A stretch of 64,000 nt of DNA from WHTK01 sp963711035 (GTDB taxonomy: Bacteria; Chloroflexota; Dehalococcoidia; DSTF01; WHTK01). The translations under genes and the position numbers were made by a program. The notes beneath the pieces were generated by a model that did no database searches, was not told the origin of the DNA, and worked only from the letters and a program-made list of their open reading frames with translations. The DNA lies in NCBI GenBank assembly GCA_963711035.1, contig CAVQCN010000001.1, positions 186,001 through 250,000 on the forward strand, in the 5' to 3' direction. Below, in pieces: positions 34,545 through 43,646 of this stretch (the stretch's first letter is position 1; the number at the start of each line of letters is the position of its first letter).

Positions 34545-35393
34545 CTAGCGGGTCGCGAGGTACGTGTTGTGGCCCTTCATCGGCACGAGGCGGTTCATCA
34601 GCGTGCCAACGCCCTCAAGCTCGATCTCGACGACATCGCCCGGCACGAACTCCTTGCGTCGGCCCGGCAGGGTCTGCGGCGCCACGGTGCCCGTGTAGAT
34701 GACGTCTCCGGGCATCAGCGTCATGTAGGCGCTGATGTAGTTCACCAGCTGAGCCGGCTTGTGAACCAGCTGCGCCGTGCTGCCCTGGGCGTTGATCTCG
34801 CCGTTGAGACGGATCTGCAGCCGCAGGTCGCTGGTGTCGAGGCCGGTCACGATCGTGTGATAGAGACCGGCCCAGCTGTCGGTCGCCTTCGACAGCAGCG
34901 GCGACTCGCCGCCGCGACCCATCCGGTGACCGATCCAGGTGTTCTCGCTGTAGTCGTTGCCGACCGTGACACCGAAGATGTGGCTCGGCGCGTCTTCCAG
35001 CGAGATGTGGCGGCCCTTCTTGCCGATGACCAGCACGAGCTCGCCTTCCTCGTTGAAGTTGACGGCGTTCGGTGGCACTTCGACCTCGCCGCCGTGGGGG
35101 TTGAGGGACGTCGGAGCCTTGCAGAACCAGCGGCCGTGCGGCACCTGGCGGGTCACGCCGGGAACCGTGGTGTTACCGGCGATGCCCAGGACCTTCTGCA
35201 CCTTGCGCGGGTCCAGCGGCAGTCCCAGGGTCACGTCCAGCCGGTTGAACGACTGGCCGGTGCGCTGCGGGTTCTCGAAGAGGTCGCCGCGCAGCTCGTG
35301 AATAGTCTCGCCTTCGAGGATGCCGAAGCGGGGCTCGCCGCCCGAGCGCGGCGTGAAGCGGACGTATCGCGTGATGTTGCCGTTGTTCGTCAC
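34545..35393 (-). CDS. Fumarylacetoacetate hydrolase family protein
   Basis: 282 residues. FAH-fold enzyme acting on 1,3-diketones or 2-oxo acids in aromatic breakdown. The metal-binding residues are present: E116 and E118 (NEEGELVLVIGK) and D147 (GVTVGNDYSEN). YISAYMTLMPGDVIYTGT and GDVVEIELEGVGTLMN are the conserved C-terminal elements. The start is GTG with AGGAG 6 bases upstream. It lies 45 bases after a paralogue. Candidate reactions are hydrolysis, isomerisation or decarboxylation, which the sequence does not separate. Confidence 0.88.
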   Translation of the reverse strand: MTNNGNITRYVRFTPRSGGEPRFGILEGETIHELRGDLFENPQRTGQSFNRLDVTLGLPLDPRKVQKVLGIAGNTTVPGVTRQVPHGRWFCKAPTSLNPHGGEVEVPPNAVNFNEEGELVLVIGKKGRHISLEDAPSHIFGVTVGNDYSENTWIGHRMGRGGESPLLSKATDSWAGLYHTIVTGLDTSDLRLQIRLNGEINAQGSTAQLVHKPAQLVNYISAYMTLMPGDVIYTGTVAPQTLPGRRKEFVPGDVVEIELEGVGTLMNRLVPMKGHNTYLATR

Positions 35394-35438
35394 CTGACAC
35401 TCCTGTTCGTTGTCGTATCTACGCTGCGGAACTGACGG

Positions 35439-36332
35439 TTAGCGCCGGGCGGCGGCCAGGTTCGCCTCGGCCATCTTCTGCCACCAGCGGTCGATGCCAT
35501 TCTCCGGCATGTTGATCACGGGGTTGCTGACCGAACCCACGCCTTCCAGCGTTACTTCGACGGTGTCGCCCGCCTTGAGACCTGCCATGCCGGCGGTCGG
35601 GATCGGTCCGTCCGTGAAGATCATGTCGCCGGGCAGCAGCGTGCAGTAGTGGCTGTAGTAGTGGATGAGCTTCGCGACGGAGGTCACCATCTCGCTGGTG
35701 TTGCCCGAAGCGGCCACCTGGCCGTTGACCTTGGTCTCGATGTTCAGGTTGTTGAAGTTGAGACCGCTAACGATCTCATAGCCGATGGGGCCATAGCCGT
35801 CAGGAGCTTTGGCGAAGATGCGGTCCGGGGTGTTGATACCGCCGCCGCGGTCCATCCAGCCGGCCACCGTGACGTCGTTGCCGACAGCCACGCCCAGGAC
35901 GTACTGCTCGGCGTCCGCGATCTCGACGTTGCGAGCTTCCTTGCCGATCACGACGACCATGCAGCCGTGGTGCTGGATGCTCTCACCTTCGGGCAGGATC
36001 TCGATCGGGGTGCCGGAGGTGCTGAGCGATGTCTGCATCTTCGGCGAGAGGAAGGGATGGGGTACGAAGAGCCCTCCGGGCACCCCGGGACCGGCCATCT
36101 GCGTCCCGGGCGGTGCGTAGTTGTCGACCACGCCTGTGACCTTGCTGATCGTGTCCGGGTCGATGGGCAGCAGCAGCGTGACGCTGCCGCGCTGCGCCGT
36201 CTGGCCCGTCGGCTGACCGCCATCGTAAGGCGCAGCCGAAAGCTGCCGGATCGTCTCGCCTTCGAGGATGCCGTAAGAGGTCTGCCCGCCGCTCTGATAG
36301 CGGACGTAGCGCGTGATATTCTGGGCCGTCAT
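35439..36332 (-). CDS. FAH family protein with altered metal site
   Basis: 297 residues, paralogous to the next gene (both begin with ITRYVR and share FGILEGETI/YGILEGETI). C-terminal family elements are kept (YYSHYCTLLPGDMIFTDGPI, then GDTVEVTLEGVGSVSNPVIN). At the metal site the ExE of the partner (E116-G-E118) is H122-G-C124 (HHGCMVVVIGK), while D153 remains. It may bind another metal, or be inactive and work as a partner of the neighbour. GGAGGAG precedes the ATG. First gene of the pair. Confidence 0.82.
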   Translation of the reverse strand: MTAQNITRYVRYQSGGQTSYGILEGETIRQLSAAPYDGGQPTGQTAQRGSVTLLLPIDPDTISKVTGVVDNYAPPGTQMAGPGVPGGLFVPHPFLSPKMQTSLSTSGTPIEILPEGESIQHHGCMVVVIGKEARNVEIADAEQYVLGVAVGNDVTVAGWMDRGGGINTPDRIFAKAPDGYGPIGYEIVSGLNFNNLNIETKVNGQVAASGNTSEMVTSVAKLIHYYSHYCTLLPGDMIFTDGPIPTAGMAGLKAGDTVEVTLEGVGSVSNPVINMPENGIDRWWQKMAEANLAAARR

Positions 36333-36524
36333 CCCATCTCCTCCTTCACTGGTTCGAAGCGAAATTTGTATCTAGCCGTTCTGCCACGCGAATGTTACAC
36401 CAGGCTCGGGTAACCGCAAGCCAAACGCCTTGGTCCCCTGAACTCGCCTGCAGGTGTCTTGCCAGAGCCGCAACCGCGCTCGATCATCTAGACACGCAGG
36501 CACGATCGTTCGCGGGAGGTACCA

Positions 36525-36998
36525 GTGAGCACGACGCGTCATCCAATCCACGCACATCTCGAATTGCATGCTCATCTCGCCAGCCCCTTCGGCTCCGACG
36601 CCTTCGGACGGGTGGCAGAGCGGCTGGCTCGCTTCTTCGGCACGCCGGTCTACCTCGTCGGTCAGACCTGCCTCGTCCTCCTCTGGATCGCGGTCAACGC
36701 CGTAGCGGCCGCCCTGCGCTGGGACCCCTATCCCTTCATCCTGCTCAACCTGGCGTTCAGCACACAGGCAGCCTACGCGGCGCCGCTCATTCTGCTGGCC
36801 CAGACACGCCAGGCAGAGCGCGACAAGGCCTGGTCCGCCGCCGACGTCGAACACCGCGAGCAGCTGCAGGCAGAGATCCTCACCCTGCTGCGCCAGAACA
36901 CCCAGATCACGGAGAATGTCGCGGCCCTGACGCGAGAAGTCGAACGCCTCACGCAGGAGATCCACCGCGCGACGGTGCCTCAGAGCGGCGCAACGTAA
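36525..36998 (+). CDS. DUF1003 family membrane protein
   Basis: 157 residues. RVAERLARFFGTPVYLVGQT, DPYPFILLNLAFSTQAAYAA and LILLAQTRQAERDK match DUF1003, with two membrane helices. A C-terminal coiled coil (about 105-150) follows. The start is GTG with GGGAGG 5 bases upstream. Function unknown. It is not clearly in one unit with the export genes that follow 150 bases later. Confidence 0.88.
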   Translation: MSTTRHPIHAHLELHAHLASPFGSDAFGRVAERLARFFGTPVYLVGQTCLVLLWIAVNAVAAALRWDPYPFILLNLAFSTQAAYAAPLILLAQTRQAERDKAWSAADVEHREQLQAEILTLLRQNTQITENVAALTREVERLTQEIHRATVPQSGAT

Positions 36999-37026
36999 TT
37001 CCTGGGTTGTACACGCGACGATCGGC

Positions 37027-37044
37027 GTACACCCTGGGGTGTAC
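37027..37044. promoter_or_regulatory. 18-base palindromic operator upstream of the MacA-like gene
   Basis: GTACACCC-TG-GGGTGTAC is perfectly symmetric, about 105 bases before the TTG start at 37150. A related half-site, GGGTTGTACAC, lies about 20 bases further upstream (about 37004-37014). This is the form of a dimeric repressor site controlling the export operon. No regulator gene is adjacent. Confidence 0.5.
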
Positions 37045-37149
37045 CAGCCATTTCGCCTCGCGGGGTGACTCAACCCTCACGTAAGCTGCTTATCCTCCGA
37101 GTAGCCACACCACGCCGCCGCTCTGACCGCAGGTTCGTTCGGGGGGCAC

Positions 37150-39060
37150 TTGGCACAATCGTCCGCATCCAATCCGCGCAGGTCGCTGCAGCTGAACAGC
37201 ACAGCGGCAGGCCTGGGACTGTCCACTCCTCAGCTCATCCTTCTGGCGCTCACCCTTCTCGGCGGCGCTATCGTCGGTTATGTCATCTATGCGCGCGCCA
37301 CCGGGCTCAACGCGCCGCCCAACATCACCACATCGACCTACATCCCCGCCTTCCGCAGCAACCTGACCACGTCGATTTCGACGACGGGTACGATCGAATC
37401 TACCCAGCAGGCAGACCTCACCTTCCACTCCAGCGGCCAGGTCACGGAGATCGACGTGAAGGTCGGCGACGTGGTCAAAGCCGGGCAAGTCCTTGCCAAG
37501 CAGGACGACACCGCCCTGCAGTCGGCGCTGCGCTCGGCGCAGGCAGGCCTTACGTCGGCGCAGGCCAAGCTCGACGCCGCCGTCCATCCCACTGACGCCG
37601 ACGTCGCGACCGCCCAGGCCTCGGTAGCGACCGCCCAGAGCAAGCTCGCCACGGACCAGAAGTCGCTCAGCGACCTGCAGGCGGGGCCGGCCGCGTCCGA
37701 CGTCGTCACGGCGCAGCAGGGCGTCCTTTCGGCAGAGAACTCGCTGCAGAGCGCCGAGGACGCCTACCAGAACGCCCAGGTCGCCGTCGCGAACGACACG
37801 AACACGCTACAGCAGGCACAGGACACCATGAGCGGCAAGTGGAGTGATCTGCAGCAGGCCCAGAGCGACCTTGGTTCAGCACAGACGGCATGCGGTGACG
37901 CCCCATCGACCCCGGTCCTGCCATCCCTGGGCGCAGAGGCGAGTTCGGCGCCGTTCGTCCCAGTCAGCGTGGACTGCAACAAGAACAGCGACGCGCTAAC
38001 AAAATATAACGCCGCATCCAAGGCCTACGACTCCGCCGCTTCCGCCTACAACTCGTCAATCTCAGGGGTCACGTCAGCCCAAACTGCCTTGAGCAAAGAC
38101 AACCAATCCCTGGCGGAAGGCAACATGGAGCGCTCGATTCAGAACGCGCAGCTCAGCCTGCAGGCTGCCCAGCAGAAGCTGCAGGACACCATGGCCGGCC
38201 CCACCGACCTCGACGTCCAGCAGGCCCAGGCGGGGGTGCAGAGCGACCAGGCCAGCGTCGCCTCGGCGCAGGCCAAGCTCGACCAGCTGCTCAACCCGCC
38301 CGAGGACCAGCTCGTCGACCTGCAAAACTCGGTAGCGCAGGCGCAGGACAGCGTCACGACAGCGCAGCAGAACCTGGACAACTCGACGATCGTGGCGCCG
38401 TTCGACGGCACCATCTCTGCCCTCGGCGCAGCCGTCGGCGACAACGCGACGGCCTCGACCGCGGTCGTGTCGATCGTGAACCCGGACCTTATCCAGATCG
38501 CAGCAAGCGTCGATCAGACGGACGTACCTAACGTCAAGGTGGGTCAAACGGCCGTCGTAACCTTCGACGCTTTGCCGAACGACACCTATGAGGCGACCGT
38601 GAGCAGCATCGGCCTGACGCCGACCGTTTCCTCCGGCGTCGTCACCTACGCGGTGTTGTTCTCGATCGACACGTCAGCCCTGCCGGCGGGTTCGCCGATA
38701 CCGTCTCCCGGCATGACGGCAACGCTAGACGTGACGACGAACGAGATCACGGACGCGCTGGTGGTGCCGACCCGCTCGGTATCCGGCACCGGGAACTTCA
38801 GCTCGGTGCGCGTCAAGACGGACACCGGCAACGAGGTACGCGCCGTCACGACCGGTATCAGCAACGGCACGCTGACCCAGATCCTCAGCGGCCTCAACGA
38901 GGGCGACGAGGTCGTCTACACGACGACGTCTTCCGCATCCAGCAGCAGCTCGACGACAACCACGCAGCAGACCGGTACTCAACGATTCACCGGCGGTGGC
39001 GGCGCCGGCGGTGGCTTCTTCATTCCGGGTGGAGGCGGTGGAGCTGGTGGCGGCCGCTAG
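37150..39060 (+). CDS. MacA-like membrane fusion protein
   Basis: 636 residues. An N-terminal membrane helix (QLILLALTLLGGAIVGYVIY) is followed by a biotinyl-lipoyl-like half (TGTIESTQQADLTFHSSGQV), a very long Ala/Gln-rich coiled-coil hairpin (about 130-430), the second lipoyl half (STIVAPFDGTISALGAAVGD) and beta-barrel domains. The tail is Ser/Thr- and Gly-rich (GGGGAGGGFFIPGGGGGAGG). It is longer than E. coli MacA. The start is TTG with GGGGG close by. It should couple the following ABC proteins to substrate outside the membrane. No outer-membrane channel gene is nearby. Confidence 0.88.
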   Translation: MAQSSASNPRRSLQLNSTAAGLGLSTPQLILLALTLLGGAIVGYVIYARATGLNAPPNITTSTYIPAFRSNLTTSISTTGTIESTQQADLTFHSSGQVTEIDVKVGDVVKAGQVLAKQDDTALQSALRSAQAGLTSAQAKLDAAVHPTDADVATAQASVATAQSKLATDQKSLSDLQAGPAASDVVTAQQGVLSAENSLQSAEDAYQNAQVAVANDTNTLQQAQDTMSGKWSDLQQAQSDLGSAQTACGDAPSTPVLPSLGAEASSAPFVPVSVDCNKNSDALTKYNAASKAYDSAASAYNSSISGVTSAQTALSKDNQSLAEGNMERSIQNAQLSLQAAQQKLQDTMAGPTDLDVQQAQAGVQSDQASVASAQAKLDQLLNPPEDQLVDLQNSVAQAQDSVTTAQQNLDNSTIVAPFDGTISALGAAVGDNATASTAVVSIVNPDLIQIAASVDQTDVPNVKVGQTAVVTFDALPNDTYEATVSSIGLTPTVSSGVVTYAVLFSIDTSALPAGSPIPSPGMTATLDVTTNEITDALVVPTRSVSGTGNFSSVRVKTDTGNEVRAVTTGISNGTLTQILSGLNEGDEVVYTTTSSASSSSSTTTTQQTGTQRFTGGGGAGGGFFIPGGGGGAGGGR

Positions 39061-39068
39061 CGATCGAC

Positions 39069-39827
39069 ATGATCGAGCTCAAGAGCATCGTCAAGCGATA
39101 TCAGATGGGCGAGTACCTGGTCATGGCGCTGGATAACGTCTCGCTCGAAGTAGACGAAGGCGAATTCGTCGCCATCACCGGCACGTCTGGCTCCGGCAAG
39201 TCGACCATGATGAACATCATCGGCTGCCTGGACACGCCCACCTCTGGCTCCTACCTGCTGGACGGCAACGACGTCAGCGCCCTGAGCGAAGACCAGCTGG
39301 CCTACGTACGCAACCGCGCCATCGGCTTCGTCTTCCAGAACTACAACCTGCTGCCGCGCATCTCGGCTCTGCGCCAGGTGGAGCTGCCCCTCGTCTACCG
39401 CGGCGTCAAGAACCGCACCGAGCTGGCGCTCGACGCCCTCGACCAGGTCGGCCTCGGCGATCGCTACCTGCACAAGCCGACGGAGCTGTCCGGCGGCCAG
39501 CAGCAGCGCGTCGCCATCGCCCGCGCCCTGGTCACTGACCCACTGATCCTGCTGGCCGACGAGCCGACCGGGAACCTCGACAGCCGCAGCAGCCTCGAGA
39601 TCATCGGCATCTTTCAACGACTGAACCGGGAGCGGGGCATCACTGTCGTCTACGTGACGCACGAGCCGGAAATTGCCGAGCACGCGGGCCGCGTCATCCA
39701 GATGCGCGACGGCCACATCATCGGCGACGTGTCGAATCCGGAGCCACTGCAGGCCGAAGAGGCGCTCGATGGGCTGCAGCCGCTGAACCCTGCTCCGGAG
39801 CTAATCTCGGTAGAGGAAGACGGCTGA
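39069..39827 (+). CDS. MacB-type ABC transporter ATP-binding protein
   Basis: 252 residues. Walker A GTSGSGKST, signature LSGGQQQR, Walker B ILLADEPTGNLD and switch-His region VVYVTHEPEIAEHA place it in the MacB/LolD/FtsE group, which drives mechanotransmission rather than transport through its own pore. It starts 8 bases after the MacA-like gene and its stop overlaps the permease start as TGATG. Confidence 0.93.
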   Translation: MIELKSIVKRYQMGEYLVMALDNVSLEVDEGEFVAITGTSGSGKSTMMNIIGCLDTPTSGSYLLDGNDVSALSEDQLAYVRNRAIGFVFQNYNLLPRISALRQVELPLVYRGVKNRTELALDALDQVGLGDRYLHKPTELSGGQQQRVAIARALVTDPLILLADEPTGNLDSRSSLEIIGIFQRLNRERGITVVYVTHEPEIAEHAGRVIQMRDGHIIGDVSNPEPLQAEEALDGLQPLNPAPELISVEEDG

Positions 39828-41080
39828 TGGGCATCGGCGATGCTGTCCAGCTGGCCTTCGAAGCGCTTGGCGCCAACAAGCTGCGCACCGGATTGACGAT
39901 GCTGGGCATCATCATCGGCGTCGGGGCCGTCATCGCCCTGATGGCGGTAGGCCAGGGCTCGCAGAAGGCGGTGACCGACAGCATCGCCGGCCTCGGTTCC
40001 AACCTGCTGTTCGTACGTCCCGGCGAATCGACCTCGAGCGGCGGCGTACGCGGCGGCGCCGGCTCGGCCGCGACGCTGACCCAGGACGACGCCGACGCGA
40101 TCTCGCAGAGTGTTGCCAACATCGTCGCAGTGGCGCCCCAGAGCAACGCCGGCGCGCAGGTCATCGCGGGCACCAACAATACATTCACGAGGATCACCGG
40201 AACAACCGCCGCCTATCAGGACGTCACTGGCCTCGTGGTAACGGACGGCCGCTTCATCACCAGTGACGACGTTACGCGCACTGCGACCGATGTCGTGCTG
40301 GGAGCGTCGGTGGCACAGACGTTATTTCCGAATGGCGACGAACCTGTGGGCCAGCGTATCCGCTTCAACGCGGGGCGAGTCAATGTAAATGCCACTGTGG
40401 TCGGCGTCCTCAAGGCACAAGGCGGCAACGTCGCGTCCAGCTACGACGACCAGATATTTGTCCCCATCACGACCGTGCAGAAGGAGCTTTCGTTCCGGCG
40501 TAGCGGGACCAGCGCGGTGGTCGACCAGATCACGGTCAAGGTCGCCAGCGGCAAGCTCAACACTGCCAAGCAGGACATCACCAACCTGCTCGAGAGTCGT
40601 CACCAGGTTGCGACGCCCGACTTCACGGTGGAGAGCCAGCAGGACCTGGCGGCCAGCGCTCAGGCCGCGAGCCAGACGATGACCGTGCTGCTCGGCAGCA
40701 TCGCCGGCATCTCCCTGGTCGTGGGCGGCATCGGCATCATGAACATCATGCTGGTCTCCGTCAGCGAGCGGACGCGAGAGATCGGCATTCGCAAGGCGGT
40801 TGGTGCGCGCCAGGGCGACATCATGCTGCAGTTCCTCACCGAAGCGCTGACCGTCACCCTGCTCGGCGGCCTGATCGGTATCCTCGCGGGCCTCGGAGCT
40901 GCCCACGCCATGGACGGCAGGAACATCGCCGGCCTCGGCAACAACGTGCAGACCGTCGTGTCCTGGCCCTCGGTCGGCATCGCGTTCATCGTCTCGGTCG
41001 CCATCGGCCTGTTCTTCGGCATCTACCCGGCTCAGCGAGCGGCGCGGCTGCGGCCGATCGACGCGCTCAGATACGAATAA
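39827..41080 (+). CDS. MacB-type ABC transporter permease
   Basis: 417 residues with one N-terminal helix, a periplasmic MacB core domain and three C-terminal FtsX helices. The signature LRTGLTMLGIIIGVGAVIAL opens the protein, and GIMNIMLVSVSERTREIGIR followed by KAVGARQ is the conserved FtsX motif. It forms the membrane part of the tripartite-like exporter with the preceding two genes. Substrate (peptide, antibiotic or lipoprotein) unknown. Confidence 0.93.
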   Translation: MGIGDAVQLAFEALGANKLRTGLTMLGIIIGVGAVIALMAVGQGSQKAVTDSIAGLGSNLLFVRPGESTSSGGVRGGAGSAATLTQDDADAISQSVANIVAVAPQSNAGAQVIAGTNNTFTRITGTTAAYQDVTGLVVTDGRFITSDDVTRTATDVVLGASVAQTLFPNGDEPVGQRIRFNAGRVNVNATVVGVLKAQGGNVASSYDDQIFVPITTVQKELSFRRSGTSAVVDQITVKVASGKLNTAKQDITNLLESRHQVATPDFTVESQQDLAASAQAASQTMTVLLGSIAGISLVVGGIGIMNIMLVSVSERTREIGIRKAVGARQGDIMLQFLTEALTVTLLGGLIGILAGLGAAHAMDGRNIAGLGNNVQTVVSWPSVGIAFIVSVAIGLFFGIYPAQRAARLRPIDALRYE

Positions 41081-41091
41081 GGGGACCTGAC

Positions 41092-41643
41092 ATGCAGCTC
41101 ACGTACCGATTGATGCTCCTCAGCCTGCTGATCATGGGCGCCGCCGTGGGGCTGGCCTTCGGCATCGGCGTCGCCTACGGGCGCGGCAACCCCAAGGTGG
41201 TCGACACCGGCCTCTCGGCGCAGGAGATCCAGTCCCTCGTCTCGAGCGGCGGCGCGCGACTCGGTCGCACCGGTGCCGCTGCTTCGACGACGCCAGGGGC
41301 AAGCGGCGCCATTGGCGGTAGTGGCTTCGCCGGCCGCGGCGGCAACGGCGTTACCGGACAGATCAGCGCCATCAACGGCAACGAGCTGACGATCACCGGC
41401 TTCCAGGGCGACGTCAAAGTCACGTTGGGCTCCGATGCCACAATCTCCACGCTGCAGACGGGCAGCGCCTCCGACCTCAAGGTCGGCGAGGAGGTCAGCG
41501 TCGCCGGCGAGACGCAGTCCGACGGCAGCGTCAACGCAACGTCCGTCACGGAGCTGCCCGCTTCGGTTGGCGCCGGCCGCGGCGGATTCACCGGCGGCGG
41601 TGGCCGCGGCGGTGCAGCAGCAACCGCCACTCCGGCTCCGTAG
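41092..41643 (+). CDS. DUF5666-like exported protein
   Basis: 183 residues. One N-terminal helix (LMLLSLLIMGAAVGLAFGIG) is followed by a Gly/Ala-rich linker and a compact beta domain (GQISAINGNELTITGFQGDV, LKVGEEVSVAGETQSDGSVN) matching DUF5666-type OB-like folds. The C-terminus is Gly-rich and low complexity, like the MacA-like protein of the same operon. It starts 11 bases after the permease with AAGGGGA upstream. It may be an accessory of the exporter, though this is inferred only from position. Confidence 0.75.
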   Translation: MQLTYRLMLLSLLIMGAAVGLAFGIGVAYGRGNPKVVDTGLSAQEIQSLVSSGGARLGRTGAAASTTPGASGAIGGSGFAGRGGNGVTGQISAINGNELTITGFQGDVKVTLGSDATISTLQTGSASDLKVGEEVSVAGETQSDGSVNATSVTELPASVGAGRGGFTGGGGRGGAAATATPAP

Positions 41644-41733
41644 GTCGCCCATTACCTCAGGGCTTCCCACCTCCCGTACACTGGTCGCGTCTTGCCCAGC
41701 CATCGCCCCGTCACGAGTCGAAAGGACTGAGAG

Positions 41734-42471
41734 ATGCCGACTTTCCAGCACGACGACGCCATCATCTACTACGAGGTCCACGGCCAAGGGTTCCCGATCC
41801 TCTGCTTCGCGCCAGCCGGCCTGATGTCCGTGGCCGACGTCTGGAACCGGCCCATGGCGCCGGTCAACCCGGTCCAGCTGTTCGGCGGCGACTTCCAGGT
41901 CATCGTCATGGACCAGCGCAACGCCGGCGGCCAGTCGCGCGCGCCGATCAAGGCGACGGACGGCTGGCCAAGCTACGCATCGGACCACATCGCGCTGCTC
42001 GACCATCTCGGGGTGGAGCGCTGCCATCTCTTTGGCCAGTGCATCGGCGGGCCGTTTATCTTCAGCATGCTCATGGCGCAGCCGGACCGCATCGCCGCGG
42101 CCGTCATCGCCCAGACCATCGGCCGCGTCGGCGACGCACCGACGGGCATGTCGGCGAACTTCCAATCGTGGGCCGACTCGCTGAAGGACCACCCGGAGGC
42201 GACGCCCGACGTGCTCGATGCCTTCAACAGCAACCTCTACGACGCTGGCTTCGTCTATAGCGTCGACCGCGACTTCGTGAAGAGCTGCCAGACGCCATGC
42301 CTCGTGCTCGCTGGCAACGACGCCGTACACCCGTATGCCGTCTCGGAGGAGGTGGCACAGCTGCTGCCGCACGCCGAGTTCATCGCCGAGTGGAAGGAAG
42401 GCGCCGCGCTGGAGCAGGCCCGCACGCGCATGCGGCAGTTCCTGGCGGACCACACACCCGTGCGCGCGTAG
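41734..42471 (+). CDS. Alpha/beta hydrolase with Cys nucleophile
   Basis: 245 residues. The nucleophile elbow is FGQCIGG with C103 in place of Ser. The acid is probably in LVLAGNDAVHP. Where the catalytic His normally follows the last strand, the sequence is AEFIAEWKEGAALEQA, with no His at the usual place. It resembles 3-oxoadipate-enol-lactonase-like hydrolases in outline, but the triad looks incomplete. It may use another His, bind a ligand without hydrolysis, or act like dienelactone hydrolase with Cys. Confidence 0.82.
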   Translation: MPTFQHDDAIIYYEVHGQGFPILCFAPAGLMSVADVWNRPMAPVNPVQLFGGDFQVIVMDQRNAGGQSRAPIKATDGWPSYASDHIALLDHLGVERCHLFGQCIGGPFIFSMLMAQPDRIAAAVIAQTIGRVGDAPTGMSANFQSWADSLKDHPEATPDVLDAFNSNLYDAGFVYSVDRDFVKSCQTPCLVLAGNDAVHPYAVSEEVAQLLPHAEFIAEWKEGAALEQARTRMRQFLADHTPVRA

Positions 42472-42591
42472 ACGCCGGGAAGTCTGCGCCTCGACAACAC
42501 CGTCTCGTTCGATGAATTGCCCTCACTTCGAGGCGCGCCTTGGCAATCGGGCACGATTACCTTGCCTGATTGCTCGGGGTACAGTGAAGGC

Positions 42592-43590
42592 ATGCCCGAG
42601 GTCGATGCCGAAGTCGTCGCCGTTGCCGAACGCCTCGCGGAGGAGGAGCTGTTTCCGCGCGCACTGGAGACGGACGTGGCTGATCTCATGCCGCGCACGA
42701 ACCTCGACCGGCTGGCCGAAGCCGGCTTCTACGGCCTGTTCGGCCCAAAGGATGCAGGCGGCCTCGACGCCGACCCGCAGACCGCCGCCTACGCCAGTGA
42801 GCTGCTGGCCAGCGGCTGCCTGACGACGACCTTCGTCTACGCGCAGCACCACCGCTCCGTCCAGGCGATGCGCAGCACGCAGAACCAGGCTCTGCGCGAC
42901 GAATGGCTGGTGCCGCTATGCCGTGGCGAGAAGCGCTCCGGCGTCGTCTTCGCCGGGCTGCGGCCGGGCGCATCGCAGCTCGCGGCGCGGCGAGTCGAGG
43001 GCGGCTGGCTATTGAACGGCAGCGTGCCGTGGGTGACCGGATTCGGCCGCATCGACGTGCTGCTGGCTATCGCGCGCACGGAAGATGGGAAGGTGCTGCG
43101 CGCCCTGATCGACGCCGCGCCGGACGAGCACCTCGTCCTGAAACCGCTGCGCCTGATCGCGGCCTCGTCCAGCGGCACCGCCGCCGTGACCTTCCGGGAG
43201 CTCTTCGTGCCCTCGGAGCGCGTCACGTCGATCGAGGAGTACATGGAGCCGCCCGCGAACGACGGCGGCGGCCGTGGTAACGGCTCGCTGGCCCTCGGCG
43301 TTGCGAGGCGCTGCATCGCCCTCATCGGCCAGACGCCGCTGGCTCGCGAGCTTGACGAGCGCCGCCGTCAGCTGGACGAGGCCAGCGACCACACGATGGC
43401 GGAAGCGCGCGCCGCGGCGTCCGAGCTGGCCATGCGCGCCGCCGCGAGCCTCGTCGTCACGAAGGGCGGCGGCTCCCTGCTACTCGACCAGCACATGCAA
43501 CGGCTGGCCCGCGAGGCCGTCTTCACCCTCGTCTTCGGAACGCGCCCGGCGATCCGCTCTCACCTACTCGATCAGCTTCGCGCCGAATAG
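42592..43590 (+). CDS. Acyl-CoA dehydrogenase-like flavoprotein
   Basis: 332 residues. The N-terminal helical domain (AERLAEEELFPRALETDV, LAEAGFYGLFGPKDAGGLDA), middle beta domain (SGVVFAGLRPGASQLAARRV, NGSVPWVTGFGRIDVLLAIA) and C-terminal helices fit the acyl-CoA dehydrogenase fold. The catalytic Glu motif of true dehydrogenases is not evident. The end (LLLDQHMQRLAREAVFTLVF) is more like the DszC/HpaB-type monooxygenase branch. The ATG at 42592 with GAAGG is preferred; an upstream start would add 25 residues without similarity to the fold. Confidence 0.78.
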   Translation: MPEVDAEVVAVAERLAEEELFPRALETDVADLMPRTNLDRLAEAGFYGLFGPKDAGGLDADPQTAAYASELLASGCLTTTFVYAQHHRSVQAMRSTQNQALRDEWLVPLCRGEKRSGVVFAGLRPGASQLAARRVEGGWLLNGSVPWVTGFGRIDVLLAIARTEDGKVLRALIDAAPDEHLVLKPLRLIAASSSGTAAVTFRELFVPSERVTSIEEYMEPPANDGGGRGNGSLALGVARRCIALIGQTPLARELDERRRQLDEASDHTMAEARAAASELAMRAAASLVVTKGGGSLLLDQHMQRLAREAVFTLVFGTRPAIRSHLLDQLRAE

Positions 43591-43626
43591 CAAGAGACAC
43601 GGCTCCTGATGAGCCGTGTCTCTTGC
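43590..43626. terminator. Bidirectional terminator
   Basis: A perfect 16-bp stem (GCAAGAGACACGGCTC with its complement at 43611-43626) and a 5-base loop. It begins on the last base of the flavoprotein stop codon and ends 20 bases before the pirin stop, so it can serve both convergent genes. Confidence 0.8.
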
Positions 43627-43646
43627 CGTTCGAGACTACGCGGGCG

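Noticed and set aside
37065..37595. Alternative plus-strand frame overlapping the MacA-like start
   Set aside because: Arg/His-rich translation without domains; the MacA-like frame has a membrane helix and lipoyl pattern.
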